Assembly: GCA_017442735.1 (NCBI GenBank)
Contig: JAFRZE010000063.1
Location: forward strand, 1-46,242
DNA length: 46,242 nt
Origin: Bacillota bacterium
GTDB taxonomy: Bacteria; Bacillota; Clostridia; Lachnospirales; Bianqueaceae
Direction: 5' to 3'
Below, piece by piece: positions 36,248-43,688 of this stretch. The position numbers and the translations under genes were made by a program. Under the pieces are notes generated by a model. The model saw only the letters and a list, made by a program, of their open reading frames with translations, was not told the origin of the DNA and did not search any database. Each line of letters begins with the position of its first letter. The stretch's first letter is position 1.

Positions 36248-38143
36248 TCAGTTCGTTTGTGAGGGTCGTTTGTAGGTCGGAACCATCTCCTGGACGATAT
36301 CCTTCATGTTGTCCACTTCCGCGTAGGCCGCTTCTTTCAGCCGAACCAGCTGCTCCGCGAACACCTCGTCGTCCATCTCGATCGGCTTTCCGATATGGAT
36401 CAGTTTGTTATCCGTATCCTTCAGCCCTTCCTCTTTCATCAAAAGCTCCTCAAAGAGCTTTTCCCCGGGCCTTAAGCCTGTATACTTGATCTTGATATCG
36501 ACATCCGGCTCAAATCCGGACAGGCGGATCATCGTCCTGGCCATATCGTCGATCTTTACCGGATCGCCCATATCCAGAACGAAGATCTCCCCGCCCTTCG
36601 CGTAATAGCTCGCCTGCAAAACGAGAGAGACCGCTTCCGGGATCGTCATGAAATACCGGATCACATCCGGATGCGTGACCGTCACCGGACCGCCCTGTGC
36701 GATCTGCTTCTCAAAGAGCGGGATCACGCTGCCGTTGCTGCCGAGCACATTGCCAAAGCGTACCGCCACATATTCGGTCTTGCTCTTGCGGTTCATCATC
36801 TGGACGACCATCTCACAAAGCCGTTTGGACGCACCCATGATATTCGTGGGATTCACCGCCTTGTCGGTGGAAATGAGCACCATCCGCTGTACGCCGTATT
36901 TATCGGCTGAGCGGGCCACGTTATAGGTGCCGAACACATTGTTTTTGATCGCCTCATTGGGACTGTCTTCCATCAGCGGAACGTGTTTGTGTGCCGCCGC
37001 ATGGAAAACGATATCCGGCCGATAGGTCTCCATCACGGAATCCACCCGGATCGTATTCCGTACGGAACCGATCAGCGTGACCAGGTTCAGTTTCGGAAGG
37101 TCATGGATCAGCTCCTGCTGAATATCGTAGGCATTGTTCTCGTAGATATCGAAAATGATCAGTTGTTTGGGGGTATGCCGCGCGATCTGCCGGCAGAGTT
37201 CACTGCCGATCGATCCGCCGCCGCCTGTAACAAGAACGACTTTCCCGGAAATAAACTCGAAGATCTCGTCCAGATTGACCTGGATCTGATCTCTGCCAAG
37301 CAGATCCTGTACGTTGACTTTCCTTAACTGGCTCAGATGCACATCACCGTTGATGATCTGGTAGATGCCCGGGATGATCTGTACTTCACAGCCGGTCTTA
37401 CTGCAGATATCCAGGATCTCCTTGCGGTCTTTAGGTTCCGCTGTAGGGATGGCAAAGATGATCTTTTCGACTTCATATTTCTCTACCATATCCGGGATAT
37501 CATAGCGGCACCCGACGATCGGAACGCCTAATAGCTTCTTCCGAAGTTTATGAATGTTATCATCGATGATACAGACGACCTGCCCTTTGACGTATTCACT
37601 GGAAATAAACTCGTTCACCAGACCGCGTCCTGCTTCGCCTGCGCCGATGACCATGACACGCTCACCTGTTTTTGTCATAACAGAGCGCTCCAGATTGTTT
37701 TTCAGCTCACGGATCGCCCGGTAGAAAAACCGGACAAAGATTGTACAAAGCGCGCTGGCCACGATACCGATCAGATAGTAGGACCTTGGCATGTCGATCT
37801 TAAAGATAAAAACACATAAAAGACCTACTGCCACCAGCACCAGATACGCCAGAAAGATCCGGACCAGTTCCGTAATACTGATATAGCGCCATATACTCTG
37901 ATACAGGCGAAATACAAGGAAAACGATCACACTGATCAGCACCCAGTAGATAATGGTATGCCGATAGGTCGTCAGGTAATTGTCCGGGATCATGTTAAAC
38001 TTGAAATCAAACCGGACCCACAGAGCGAGGAAGAAACTGACCGCCACGCTGATGGCGTCAAATATCAATAGAATGAAGGAACGCTGGAAAGTTCTTGTAT
38101 CGAATTTCCCAGCGAACTTCTCATGCAGCTGATCGTTTTTCAT
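36248..38143 (-). CDS. PglF/CapD/WbpM-type UDP-HexNAc 4,6-dehydratase (631 aa)
   Basis: Long membrane form: four hydrophobic segments within residues ~1-140, a nucleotide-binding domain starting at VMVIGAGEAGRG (~165-275), and an SDR domain from LVTGGGGSIGSEL (~305). HAAAHKHVPLMED, the STDKAVNPTNIMGASKR block (Met in place of the usual Tyr, as in this family) and GLRPGEKLFEELL are present. It dehydrates a UDP-HexNAc to the 4-keto-6-deoxy sugar. It begins 1 bp after the Wzz gene and precedes the PglE-like partner by 25 bp. Confidence 0.93.
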   Translation of the reverse strand: MKNDQLHEKFAGKFDTRTFQRSFILLIFDAISVAVSFFLALWVRFDFKFNMIPDNYLTTYRHTIIYWVLISVIVFLVFRLYQSIWRYISITELVRIFLAYLVLVAVGLLCVFIFKIDMPRSYYLIGIVASALCTIFVRFFYRAIRELKNNLERSVMTKTGERVMVIGAGEAGRGLVNEFISSEYVKGQVVCIIDDNIHKLRKKLLGVPIVGCRYDIPDMVEKYEVEKIIFAIPTAEPKDRKEILDICSKTGCEVQIIPGIYQIINGDVHLSQLRKVNVQDLLGRDQIQVNLDEIFEFISGKVVLVTGGGGSIGSELCRQIARHTPKQLIIFDIYENNAYDIQQELIHDLPKLNLVTLIGSVRNTIRVDSVMETYRPDIVFHAAAHKHVPLMEDSPNEAIKNNVFGTYNVARSADKYGVQRMVLISTDKAVNPTNIMGASKRLCEMVVQMMNRKSKTEYVAVRFGNVLGSNGSVIPLFEKQIAQGGPVTVTHPDVIRYFMTIPEAVSLVLQASYYAKGGEIFVLDMGDPVKIDDMARTMIRLSGFEPDVDIKIKYTGLRPGEKLFEELLMKEEGLKDTDNKLIHIGKPIEMDDEVFAEQLVRLKEAAYAEVDNMKDIVQEMVPTYKRPSQTN

Positions 38144-38144
38144 A

Positions 38145-39548
38145 TCAACTCACCACGATATATCCAAGATTCTGATTTCCGGACGCCTGCACCGTTTTCA
38201 GCTCGTGCCGGATCTCTCTGTTGGCTGTTGTTGTCCATTTTTCCACGCAGATCACTGCCGCCTCTTCCCTAAGGGCATCCATCGCCTGCGGGTTCTCGTT
38301 CACATTGCCGCCCGCCTTGATCTCTACTCCCTCCAGAAGAGATGACAGTTCCTCTTTCAGGCTATTCAGTTTTTCCATCTCACAGTTGCCTACCAGAAGC
38401 AGCTTTTTCCCGTCTTTCAGATAGAAACGGATGTTCGAACAGATATAATCCAGCTGCTCTTCTTTCGACTTGGAATCAGTCACTCCAAGCTTCTTTGCAA
38501 AGAAACGATCCAGCTTAGTCTTCAGGCTGTTTCCGCCGGTATACACGCCCAGGACCGGTGCGGTATATCGTTTGCGGATATCCTCCACACTATTCAGTTT
38601 GTCCTGGATAATGACATGTACCAGATAGAATAAGGCCATGACAAACAGGCCGAGCAGCAGGCCAAGCGCTCCGAATTTGACGGTCTTTTTAATGATGGTT
38701 TTTTTCGTAGGCGTCTTGTCGACCGGTTTTTTCAGTTTATCTAACTCTTCTTTTGTATTCTCTATTTCCTCTTCCGTCGAGGACACCTTATCTTCAAACG
38801 TTGTCTGGATCGAACCAAAATCTGTATCGACATCGACATAGCTTTCATCGGAGATGAGTTCCAGCGAATGCTCGCCGATTGCCTGATTCAGGAGCTCTTT
38901 CTGGGCAGACAGGGTCTCGGCGACTGCCGCGTAGATCTGTTCTACCCTCTCTTGGGTATCACCGTAGATCTTGATCGTAAGGATACCGCTGGCCGTATCG
39001 CCCGAAGTCTGGATCAGCTTTTTCGCACCGCCGTTCGGGTTTCTTCCGGTCAGATCGGGAGATTCTTCTGTCGCGATGATCGAATCCACCTTGATCCGGT
39101 CTATCGCGGATTTATAGCTGGTGGCGATCACCGCGGTATAGTTGGGATTCTGGTAATAGAGCTCCGGTATGATCTCATATCCGGTGTTGACATAATAGGA
39201 GAGCATACGGATATAGACGTTATACTGGTCGATCTGAAGCATCAGCGCGTTTTCCTGATAAAACTGCTGACGCGCGGAGATCTCTTCCAGATTTGCCAGT
39301 TTTCTCTCCAGATCAGCTTTCTTTATCTCATAGGTTTTCAGCGCTTCTTCGTACGTTGTTTGTCTCTGTTTGACCAGCTTTGCGTCGATCCTGTCTTTAT
39401 ATTCACTATATCCAAAGTACCCGCCAAGCAGCATGCCACAGATCAAAATCCCGACGATGATACTTCTCCAATGCCGCAGAACAGACCAGAAAAGATCCAT
39501 CAGCGAAATCTCGACCACATCCTCCTGGCGATTCATTTCTGTCTGCAT
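38145..39548 (-). CDS. Second Wzz-type chain-length protein with degenerate BY-kinase-like C-terminus (467 aa)
   Basis: TM1 at ~27-46 (WRSIIVGILICGMLLGGYFGY), a coiled-coil-rich extracytoplasmic part with paired heptads (~60-115 and ~250-275), and TM2 at ~290-314 followed by a cytoplasmic tail. In the tail EEQLDYICSNIRFYL matches the start of BY-kinase domains, but the Walker A site is replaced by LLLVGNCEMEKLNS and no Walker B acidic motif is seen. It probably sets chain length without phosphorylating. ATG 39548 was chosen over the longer frame because GGAGG lies 6 nt upstream. It is the first gene of the main operon. Confidence 0.85.
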   Translation of the reverse strand: MQTEMNRQEDVVEISLMDLFWSVLRHWRSIIVGILICGMLLGGYFGYSEYKDRIDAKLVKQRQTTYEEALKTYEIKKADLERKLANLEEISARQQFYQENALMLQIDQYNVYIRMLSYYVNTGYEIIPELYYQNPNYTAVIATSYKSAIDRIKVDSIIATEESPDLTGRNPNGGAKKLIQTSGDTASGILTIKIYGDTQERVEQIYAAVAETLSAQKELLNQAIGEHSLELISDESYVDVDTDFGSIQTTFEDKVSSTEEEIENTKEELDKLKKPVDKTPTKKTIIKKTVKFGALGLLLGLFVMALFYLVHVIIQDKLNSVEDIRKRYTAPVLGVYTGGNSLKTKLDRFFAKKLGVTDSKSKEEQLDYICSNIRFYLKDGKKLLLVGNCEMEKLNSLKEELSSLLEGVEIKAGGNVNENPQAMDALREEAAVICVEKWTTTANREIRHELKTVQASGNQNLGYIVVS

Positions 39549-39596
39549 ATGAAACCTCCCATAGGTGATTTGTAAAAAATATAGTTTATCTTTGAT

Positions 39597-39625
39597 AGTA
39601 TACCAAATTCCCGTGAAAAACACAA
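39597..39625 (-). promoter_or_regulatory. Main capsule-operon promoter
   Basis: On the minus strand TTGTGT (39625-39620), a 17-bp spacer and TATACT (39602-39597), with TGG before the -10 (extended -10). It lies about 50 bp upstream of the Wzz start at 39548 and heads the 20-kb gene run. Confidence 0.75.
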
Positions 39626-39650
39626 TTATTTTCTTCTCTGTGCCCTCTGC

Positions 39651-39679
39651 TTGACAAAACCGCCCGATTGAGAGAAAAT
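39651..39679 (+). promoter_or_regulatory. Promoter of the DUF3048 lipoprotein gene
   Basis: Consensus TTGACA at 39651-39656, a 17-bp spacer and a weak -10 GAAAAT at 39674-39679, about 30 bp before ATG 39710. It is divergent from the main operon promoter only 26 bp away, so a shared regulator is possible. Confidence 0.5.
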
Positions 39680-39709
39680 ATCAAAAAATATATCTATCGA
39701 GGTGACGTT

Positions 39710-40885
39710 ATGCGTAAATCATTCTGGCGGATCATCCTGGTTCTCACGGTGATCTGCAGTATACTCATTTCAACCACTGCCTGCAAAAAGAAAGCGGAGG
39801 AAGAACCTTCCGAAACCATCATAGAAGAAGTCCTTGAATCCTCCTCCGAAACGCCGGCGGAATCATCCGCGCCAAAAGAAGAATCCAAACAGGAATCTTC
39901 TCAAGCCCCTGAGGAATCCTCCGAACCGGAAGAAGAGGTAGATCCCTTCCTCGCGAGTCTTATCCAGGATCCCAACATGAATCCCCTGACCGGTGAGATC
40001 GAAGACCATGTCGTATCCAACAAGCGCCCGATCGCTTTTTCCATCAACAATCATCCGGACGCTGTTCCTCCTGTAGGCATCGCCGATGCAGACATCATCT
40101 ACGAAGCCATCGTAGAAGGCGGAGCGACCCGTATGATGGCCATCTTCCAGGAAGTTCCGGAAACAGATACGCCCATCGGATCCATTCGAAGCCTGCGTCA
40201 CAACTATATCGATTTTGCTGCCTGCTATGACGCGATCATCGTCCACTGCGGATGCTCGGATCTGGCGACCAACGCACTGAACCGCCGCGGTTATGACACG
40301 ATCGACGCCATCTCCTGGGCCGGCGGCATCTTCTACCGCGATCCGTGGCGTGATTCCCACATGGGTTATGTCCACAGCCTGGTCACCACCGGTATCGCCG
40401 TCAATGACTTCCTTGCCAAGGATGCACCTTTCCCGGTCGAGCACGATTCCGATTATACCTGCAACATGCTCTTTACTGAGGAGCCTGTGGTCATTGGCGG
40501 AGAAGTTATGACGACCGTCGATGTGTTCTTCGGCGATTACCGCCACAGTATTTTTACTTTTAACGCGGAAACCAATGACTATACGATGAGGGAATTCGAA
40601 CAAGACTATATCGACTACGCGACCAATGAACCGATCCACTTCAAGAATCTCGTCATCATCCGGACCGATGTCTGGGAGTGCGACGGCGTCGGCCACCAGG
40701 ATATGGAACTGACCGGCGAAGGCGAAGGCTGGTACTGCGTGAACGGTGTTTACGCCCCCATCAAGTGGTCCCGTACCGATGAAGATGCTCAGTTCGTCTT
40801 CACCTATACCGACGGATCACCGATCGCCTTTGGTGTAGGAAAGACCTATATCGCCGTCGTAGACCTCGGCGGCGGCATCGAATAA
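39710..40885 (+). CDS. DUF3048 (YerB-like) lipoprotein (391 aa)
   Basis: The only plus-strand gene. The true start is ATG 39710 (GAGG 7 nt upstream), giving a signal peptide ending STTAC with lipidated Cys25, then a Glu/Ser-rich linker to about residue 80. The DUF3048 domain follows (RPIAFSINNHPDAVPPVGIADADIIYEAIVEGG split by conserved Asn/His and Glu; IGSIRSLRHNYIDFA; HCGCS; DLGGG at the end). The molecular function of YerB-like proteins is not established. It stands convergent to the regulation block and divergent from the main operon, so it need not belong to capsule synthesis. Confidence 0.88.
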   Translation: MRKSFWRIILVLTVICSILISTTACKKKAEEEPSETIIEEVLESSSETPAESSAPKEESKQESSQAPEESSEPEEEVDPFLASLIQDPNMNPLTGEIEDHVVSNKRPIAFSINNHPDAVPPVGIADADIIYEAIVEGGATRMMAIFQEVPETDTPIGSIRSLRHNYIDFAACYDAIIVHCGCSDLATNALNRRGYDTIDAISWAGGIFYRDPWRDSHMGYVHSLVTTGIAVNDFLAKDAPFPVEHDSDYTCNMLFTEEPVVIGGEVMTTVDVFFGDYRHSIFTFNAETNDYTMREFEQDYIDYATNEPIHFKNLVIIRTDVWECDGVGHQDMELTGEGEGWYCVNGVYAPIKWSRTDEDAQFVFTYTDGSPIAFGVGKTYIAVVDLGGGIE

Positions 40886-40913
40886 GTCCTCTCCGCTCAA
40901 AAAGCAAACAAAT

Positions 40914-40955
40914 AGCCCTTGGGAGTCCAAAAATCCCAAGGGCTTTCCTTTTTTT
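40914..40955. terminator. Terminator between convergent genes
   Basis: An 11-bp perfect stem (AGCCCTTGGGA 40914-40924 with TCCCAAGGGCT 40934-40944), a 9-nt loop and a plus-strand T run to 40955. On the minus strand the stem is followed by T-rich sequence too, so it can serve both the DUF3048 gene and the ArpU-like gene. Confidence 0.85.
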
Positions 40956-40957
40956 CA

Positions 40958-41416
40958 CTAATTCCCGTACAGCAGCAGCGCCAGCTTCTCCACCGCCCGG
41001 TTTTTCCGGCGGTAAGCGGAAGAGCGCTCGATGTGGAATGCTTCGGAGATCTCGTCCGCCACGCCATCGCCGTATTCACGGTCCTTCCCGTAAAACGCTT
41101 CCAGGACATAGCGGTCATCCTCCGAAAGCGCTTCCCAGGCGCCTTCAAACCATTTCATATAGGCAAGTGCCTCTTCGTAGCGGTGTTCCATGACGCTCGA
41201 CTTATCGATCGCGCCGGCGATCTTCGATTCCCCGGCATGTACGTCGCCGGAGGAACTGGTATATTCGAACTGAACAGACCTCGGATCCGAGAGGGACTGA
41301 TACAGCTCTTTGATCTCCTGATCCGTATGGTCGATGATATATTGCATGTATGGACGATCCTTTAAGGCAGCAATGGCAGCGCCTCGCTTGTCAATATACT
41401 TCCAGAAGATTTCCAT
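40958..41416 (-). CDS. ArpU-like / sigma-region-4-like HTH protein (152 aa)
   Basis: The C-terminal ~55 residues (LSEDDRYVLEAFYG ... ADEISEAFHIERSSAYRRKNRAVEKLALLLYG) have the form of the helix-turn-helix of ArpU/DUF1492 phage late-gene regulators and sigma-70 region 4. The N-terminal part is helical and unassigned. ATG 41416 is preferred (GGAG 6 nt upstream) over the adjacent GTG. It lies 13 bp after the BY-kinase gene and is the last gene of the regulation block, so it could control the nearby promoters. That is inference. Confidence 0.7.
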   Translation of the reverse strand: MEIFWKYIDKRGAAIAALKDRPYMQYIIDHTDQEIKELYQSLSDPRSVQFEYTSSSGDVHAGESKIAGAIDKSSVMEHRYEEALAYMKWFEGAWEALSEDDRYVLEAFYGKDREYGDGVADEISEAFHIERSSAYRRKNRAVEKLALLLYGN

Positions 41417-41432
41417 CACACACTCCCTGACC

Positions 41433-42155
41433 TCAGGACGAAGCTTCCTCGTCCTTGTAGTAGCCTTTGTACCGACCGTAATAGCGGCCGTAGTACCGTC
41501 CGTAATAACGGCCGTAATAGGCTCCGCTCTTGTGAATGTTCACCTTATTCAGAATGACTCCCAGGATCGGGCACTTCGTCGCTTCGAGCTTTTCGATGAC
41601 TTCTCTGGCCAGACGGTACTTCACCTCGCCGGACTCGATCAGCACCAGCACACCGTCGCAGTACGGTGCCAGTACCGACGCGTCGACCACCATACCGACC
41701 GGCGGACAGTCGATGATCACATAATCACAGAACTCACGGCCTACTTCGATCAGGCTTTCCATCTGCGGCTTGGCTAAAAGTTCCGCCGGGTTGGGAGGCA
41801 CCTTTCCGCTGTGCACCACAAACAGGTTCTTAATGTTCGTGCGGCAGAAAATATCGTTGCCCTTGCACTGACCGGAAAGGTAATGAGAAAGGCCCAGCGT
41901 ATCCGTCTGTGATGCGGAATGCAGCAATACGGACTTACGCATATCCGCATCGATAAACAGCACTTTCTTCCCTAGCTCGGTAAAAGACCTCGCCAGATCC
42001 AGCGCGATGGTCGACTTCCCTTCGCCGGAAAAAGCGCTGGTGATCAGCAGCACCCGCTTATCGTCACCGCAAAACTGAATATTCGTACGAAGGAGCTTCA
42101 GTTCCTCATTGATCTCATAAGGCAGCTCCTGCACCTTCAGTTTCAAACTCTGCAT
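41433..42155 (-). CDS. cpsD: BY-family tyrosine autokinase CpsD/CapB type (240 aa)
   Basis: Cytoplasmic bacterial tyrosine kinase that works with the CpsC-type membrane partner to control capsule polymerisation. Motifs: EELKLLRTNIQF, Walker A SGEGKST (Lys47), Walker A' VLFIDADMR (Asp69, Asp71), and Walker B VIIDCPPVG. The C-terminal tail is a tyrosine cluster made of four YYGR units then YKGYYK, the autophosphorylation region. It lies 28 bp after the phosphatase gene that should dephosphorylate it. Confidence 0.95.
   Translation of the reverse strand: MQSLKLKVQELPYEINEELKLLRTNIQFCGDDKRVLLITSAFSGEGKSTIALDLARSFTELGKKVLFIDADMRKSVLLHSASQTDTLGLSHYLSGQCKGNDIFCRTNIKNLFVVHSGKVPPNPAELLAKPQMESLIEVGREFCDYVIIDCPPVGMVVDASVLAPYCDGVLVLIESGEVKYRLAREVIEKLEATKCPILGVILNKVNIHKSGAYYGRYYGRYYGRYYGRYKGYYKDEEASS
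41466..41525 (-). repeat. 12-bp tandem repeat coding YYGR in the kinase tail
   Basis: Four consecutive 12-bp units encode Tyr-Tyr-Gly-Arg, followed by a variant YKGYYK. The tandem DNA could vary in copy number and thereby change the number of phosphorylatable tyrosines. Confidence 0.8.
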
Positions 42156-42183
42156 AACCTGTTCCCCCTCACATGGGATTTGT

Positions 42184-42924
42184 TCACTCTACAGCCAAAA
42201 GCTTTCGGGGATTGTCCCGCAGCACCGCGGCCGCGTAAGACGCCCCGTATTTTTCTTTGATCCAGTAGTAGGCCGCCTGCAGCTCGCACGGACGGTCTTC
42301 CGTATCGTGACAGTCCGAAGCTACGACATCCACCAGATTCTCCTTCAGAAGGCTCCGCACCAGAAACCGGGTCTTCAAACCATCACGGCCCAGGATGGAC
42401 CCGGCATTGACCTGGATCCTGGCGCCCAACTTTGCCAAAGCCCGTACTTTCTCTTTGGAACCTGCCGCCGGATAGCGCTCCACATGGGCGATCACCGGGA
42501 CGAATCCAAAGCTTTGTACCAGCTCAATATATTCTTCCATCTGCTGCCAGGTGTGGCGCCCCGAAAACTCGATCAGCAGCGCGCCTTTCTCCCGGTTTTC
42601 ACCGGGACGATATCCCAGTGGCAGAATCATATCCTTCTTCAAATGCTCCCGAAGGAGCCTGTCACAATGATACTCGCGCGAAAGAAAGAGCGTAAGATCC
42701 GGAAACCTTTCCTCCGCCATTTCTTTCAATCGCCCGAACTGACGGATGATCTCCTCATCCGAAGATTCGAACATGGAAGCACGCAAATGCGGGGTCGCAC
42801 AGATCGTCCGCACGCCCTGCGCATACTGGCTCTCTACAAGAAACAGTGCTTCTTCCAGCACAGAAGCGCCATCATCGACATAAGGGACAATGTGGCAGTG
42901 AAGATCCACTATGAATTCATTCAT
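42184..42924 (-). CDS. cpsB: PHP-type protein-tyrosine phosphatase CpsB/CapC/Wzb-equivalent (246 aa)
   Basis: Manganese-dependent phosphatase acting on the tyrosine-phosphorylated kinase. PHP metal-site motifs in order: DLHCHIVP (His9, His11), ATPHLR, REYHCD, IAHVERYP and ASDCHDTEDRP. ATG 42924 is preferred because the family starts with DLHCH within the first ten residues; the longer frame would read through the upstream hairpin. There is no strong Shine-Dalgarno, only GGTC, so expression may be low or coupled to the hairpin. Confidence 0.92.
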   Translation of the reverse strand: MNEFIVDLHCHIVPYVDDGASVLEEALFLVESQYAQGVRTICATPHLRASMFESSDEEIIRQFGRLKEMAEERFPDLTLFLSREYHCDRLLREHLKKDMILPLGYRPGENREKGALLIEFSGRHTWQQMEEYIELVQSFGFVPVIAHVERYPAAGSKEKVRALAKLGARIQVNAGSILGRDGLKTRFLVRSLLKENLVDVVASDCHDTEDRPCELQAAYYWIKEKYGASYAAAVLRDNPRKLLAVE

Positions 42925-42940
42925 TTCATAGACCAAAATT

Positions 42941-42976
42941 GCTTTCGAAGAGAGTAATCCTACCCTCTCCGAAAGC
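42941..42976 (-). terminator. Partial terminator / attenuator inside the regulation block
   Basis: A 16-bp inverted repeat with two mismatches (outer arms GCTTTCG 42941-42947 and CGAAAGC 42970-42976) around a 4-nt loop. It lies 20 bp after the stop of the secreted-protein gene, and on the minus strand it is followed by AATTTTGG, only four Ts. It probably cuts down, rather than stops, transcription into the phosphatase and kinase genes. Confidence 0.6.
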
Positions 42977-42996
42977 AATCTTTGATTTTGCCTTGA

Positions 42997-43608
42997 TTAT
43001 TCGGCTTTACGCTTCTTCGCGTAGATGATCGTTCCAACCGCTCCGCATGCCGCGACGCCCATCAGAATGCCCCAGAAAGCGATATTGTTGTTATCGCCGG
43101 TGGGAATCTCACTGCTGTCCGTGGTCTCGGTAGACGGGCTCGTGGATCCCTTCGCGTTGCGAACGACCAGTCCGATGGGGGACAGTTCGCCTTCACCGAA
43201 CTTGTGGGCAAGGGTCGGGCCTTTGGTGCTGTCGACCAGATTCCAGTCATCCTCAGTCCAGCCCGCGTCCAGATGGAACAGATACAGATCCTGATCTGCG
43301 CTCACGCCGGAAGCGGAGAAGGTAAGTGTGACAGGCAAGGTCTCCGGTTTGCAGTCATACTGCCAAAGAACGGTCAGTTCCTTAGCCGTGACACCTCCGC
43401 CGATCTTCTTCGCCGCGATCTCTTCTGTAAGCGGCGGCCATCCTGATACTTCCCCGAGTGTATAGGCAACGTCATTTCCGCTGTCGTCAACTGCTTTAAC
43501 AATTTCGACTTCATCTTCTTTGCTGGCGGCAAATGACATAACTGCCATGCCCAATACCATCACCAAAGAAAGTATCAGTGCTGTGGATACTTTGAGTACT
43601 TTTCTCAT
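42997..43608 (-). CDS. Secreted protein with LPxTG-like C-terminal sorting region (203 aa)
   Basis: Signal peptide ending near MSFA-AS (27/28). The ectodomain (~30-150) is beta-rich (PVTLTFSASGV, DLYLFHLDAGW, SPIGLVVRNAKG). A Ser/Thr linker follows, then SSEIPTGDNNNIAFWG, a ~20-residue membrane segment and a basic tail KKRKAE. This is the tripartite form of a sortase substrate, but the motif reads IPTGD, one residue short of xPxTG. I do not recognise a named family for the ectodomain. AAGGAGGGAGG upstream of ATG 43608 is very strong, so high expression is likely. Confidence 0.82.
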   Translation of the reverse strand: MRKVLKVSTALILSLVMVLGMAVMSFAASKEDEVEIVKAVDDSGNDVAYTLGEVSGWPPLTEEIAAKKIGGGVTAKELTVLWQYDCKPETLPVTLTFSASGVSADQDLYLFHLDAGWTEDDWNLVDSTKGPTLAHKFGEGELSPIGLVVRNAKGSTSPSTETTDSSEIPTGDNNNIAFWGILMGVAACGAVGTIIYAKKRKAE

Positions 43609-43688
43609 GAAACATCCTCCCTCCTTGGATACTTGTATTTAAGGACGTCCCCCCGGGGAAAACCGAAAGAACCGTCGATAAACCATCT
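43609..43688 (-). other. 80-bp gap with GC-rich palindrome and very strong Shine-Dalgarno
   Basis: The gap between the LCP gene and the secreted-protein gene holds a CCCCGGGG palindrome near 43653-43662 and the SD AAGGAGGGAGG. No promoter with acceptable -35 and -10 was seen. The palindrome lacks a T run, so it is more likely an RNA stability or regulatory hairpin than a terminator. Confidence 0.35.

Noticed and set aside
40958..41419. A true sigma factor
   Set aside because: Only a region-4-like helix-turn-helix is visible; there is no region 2 for core polymerase and -10 binding.
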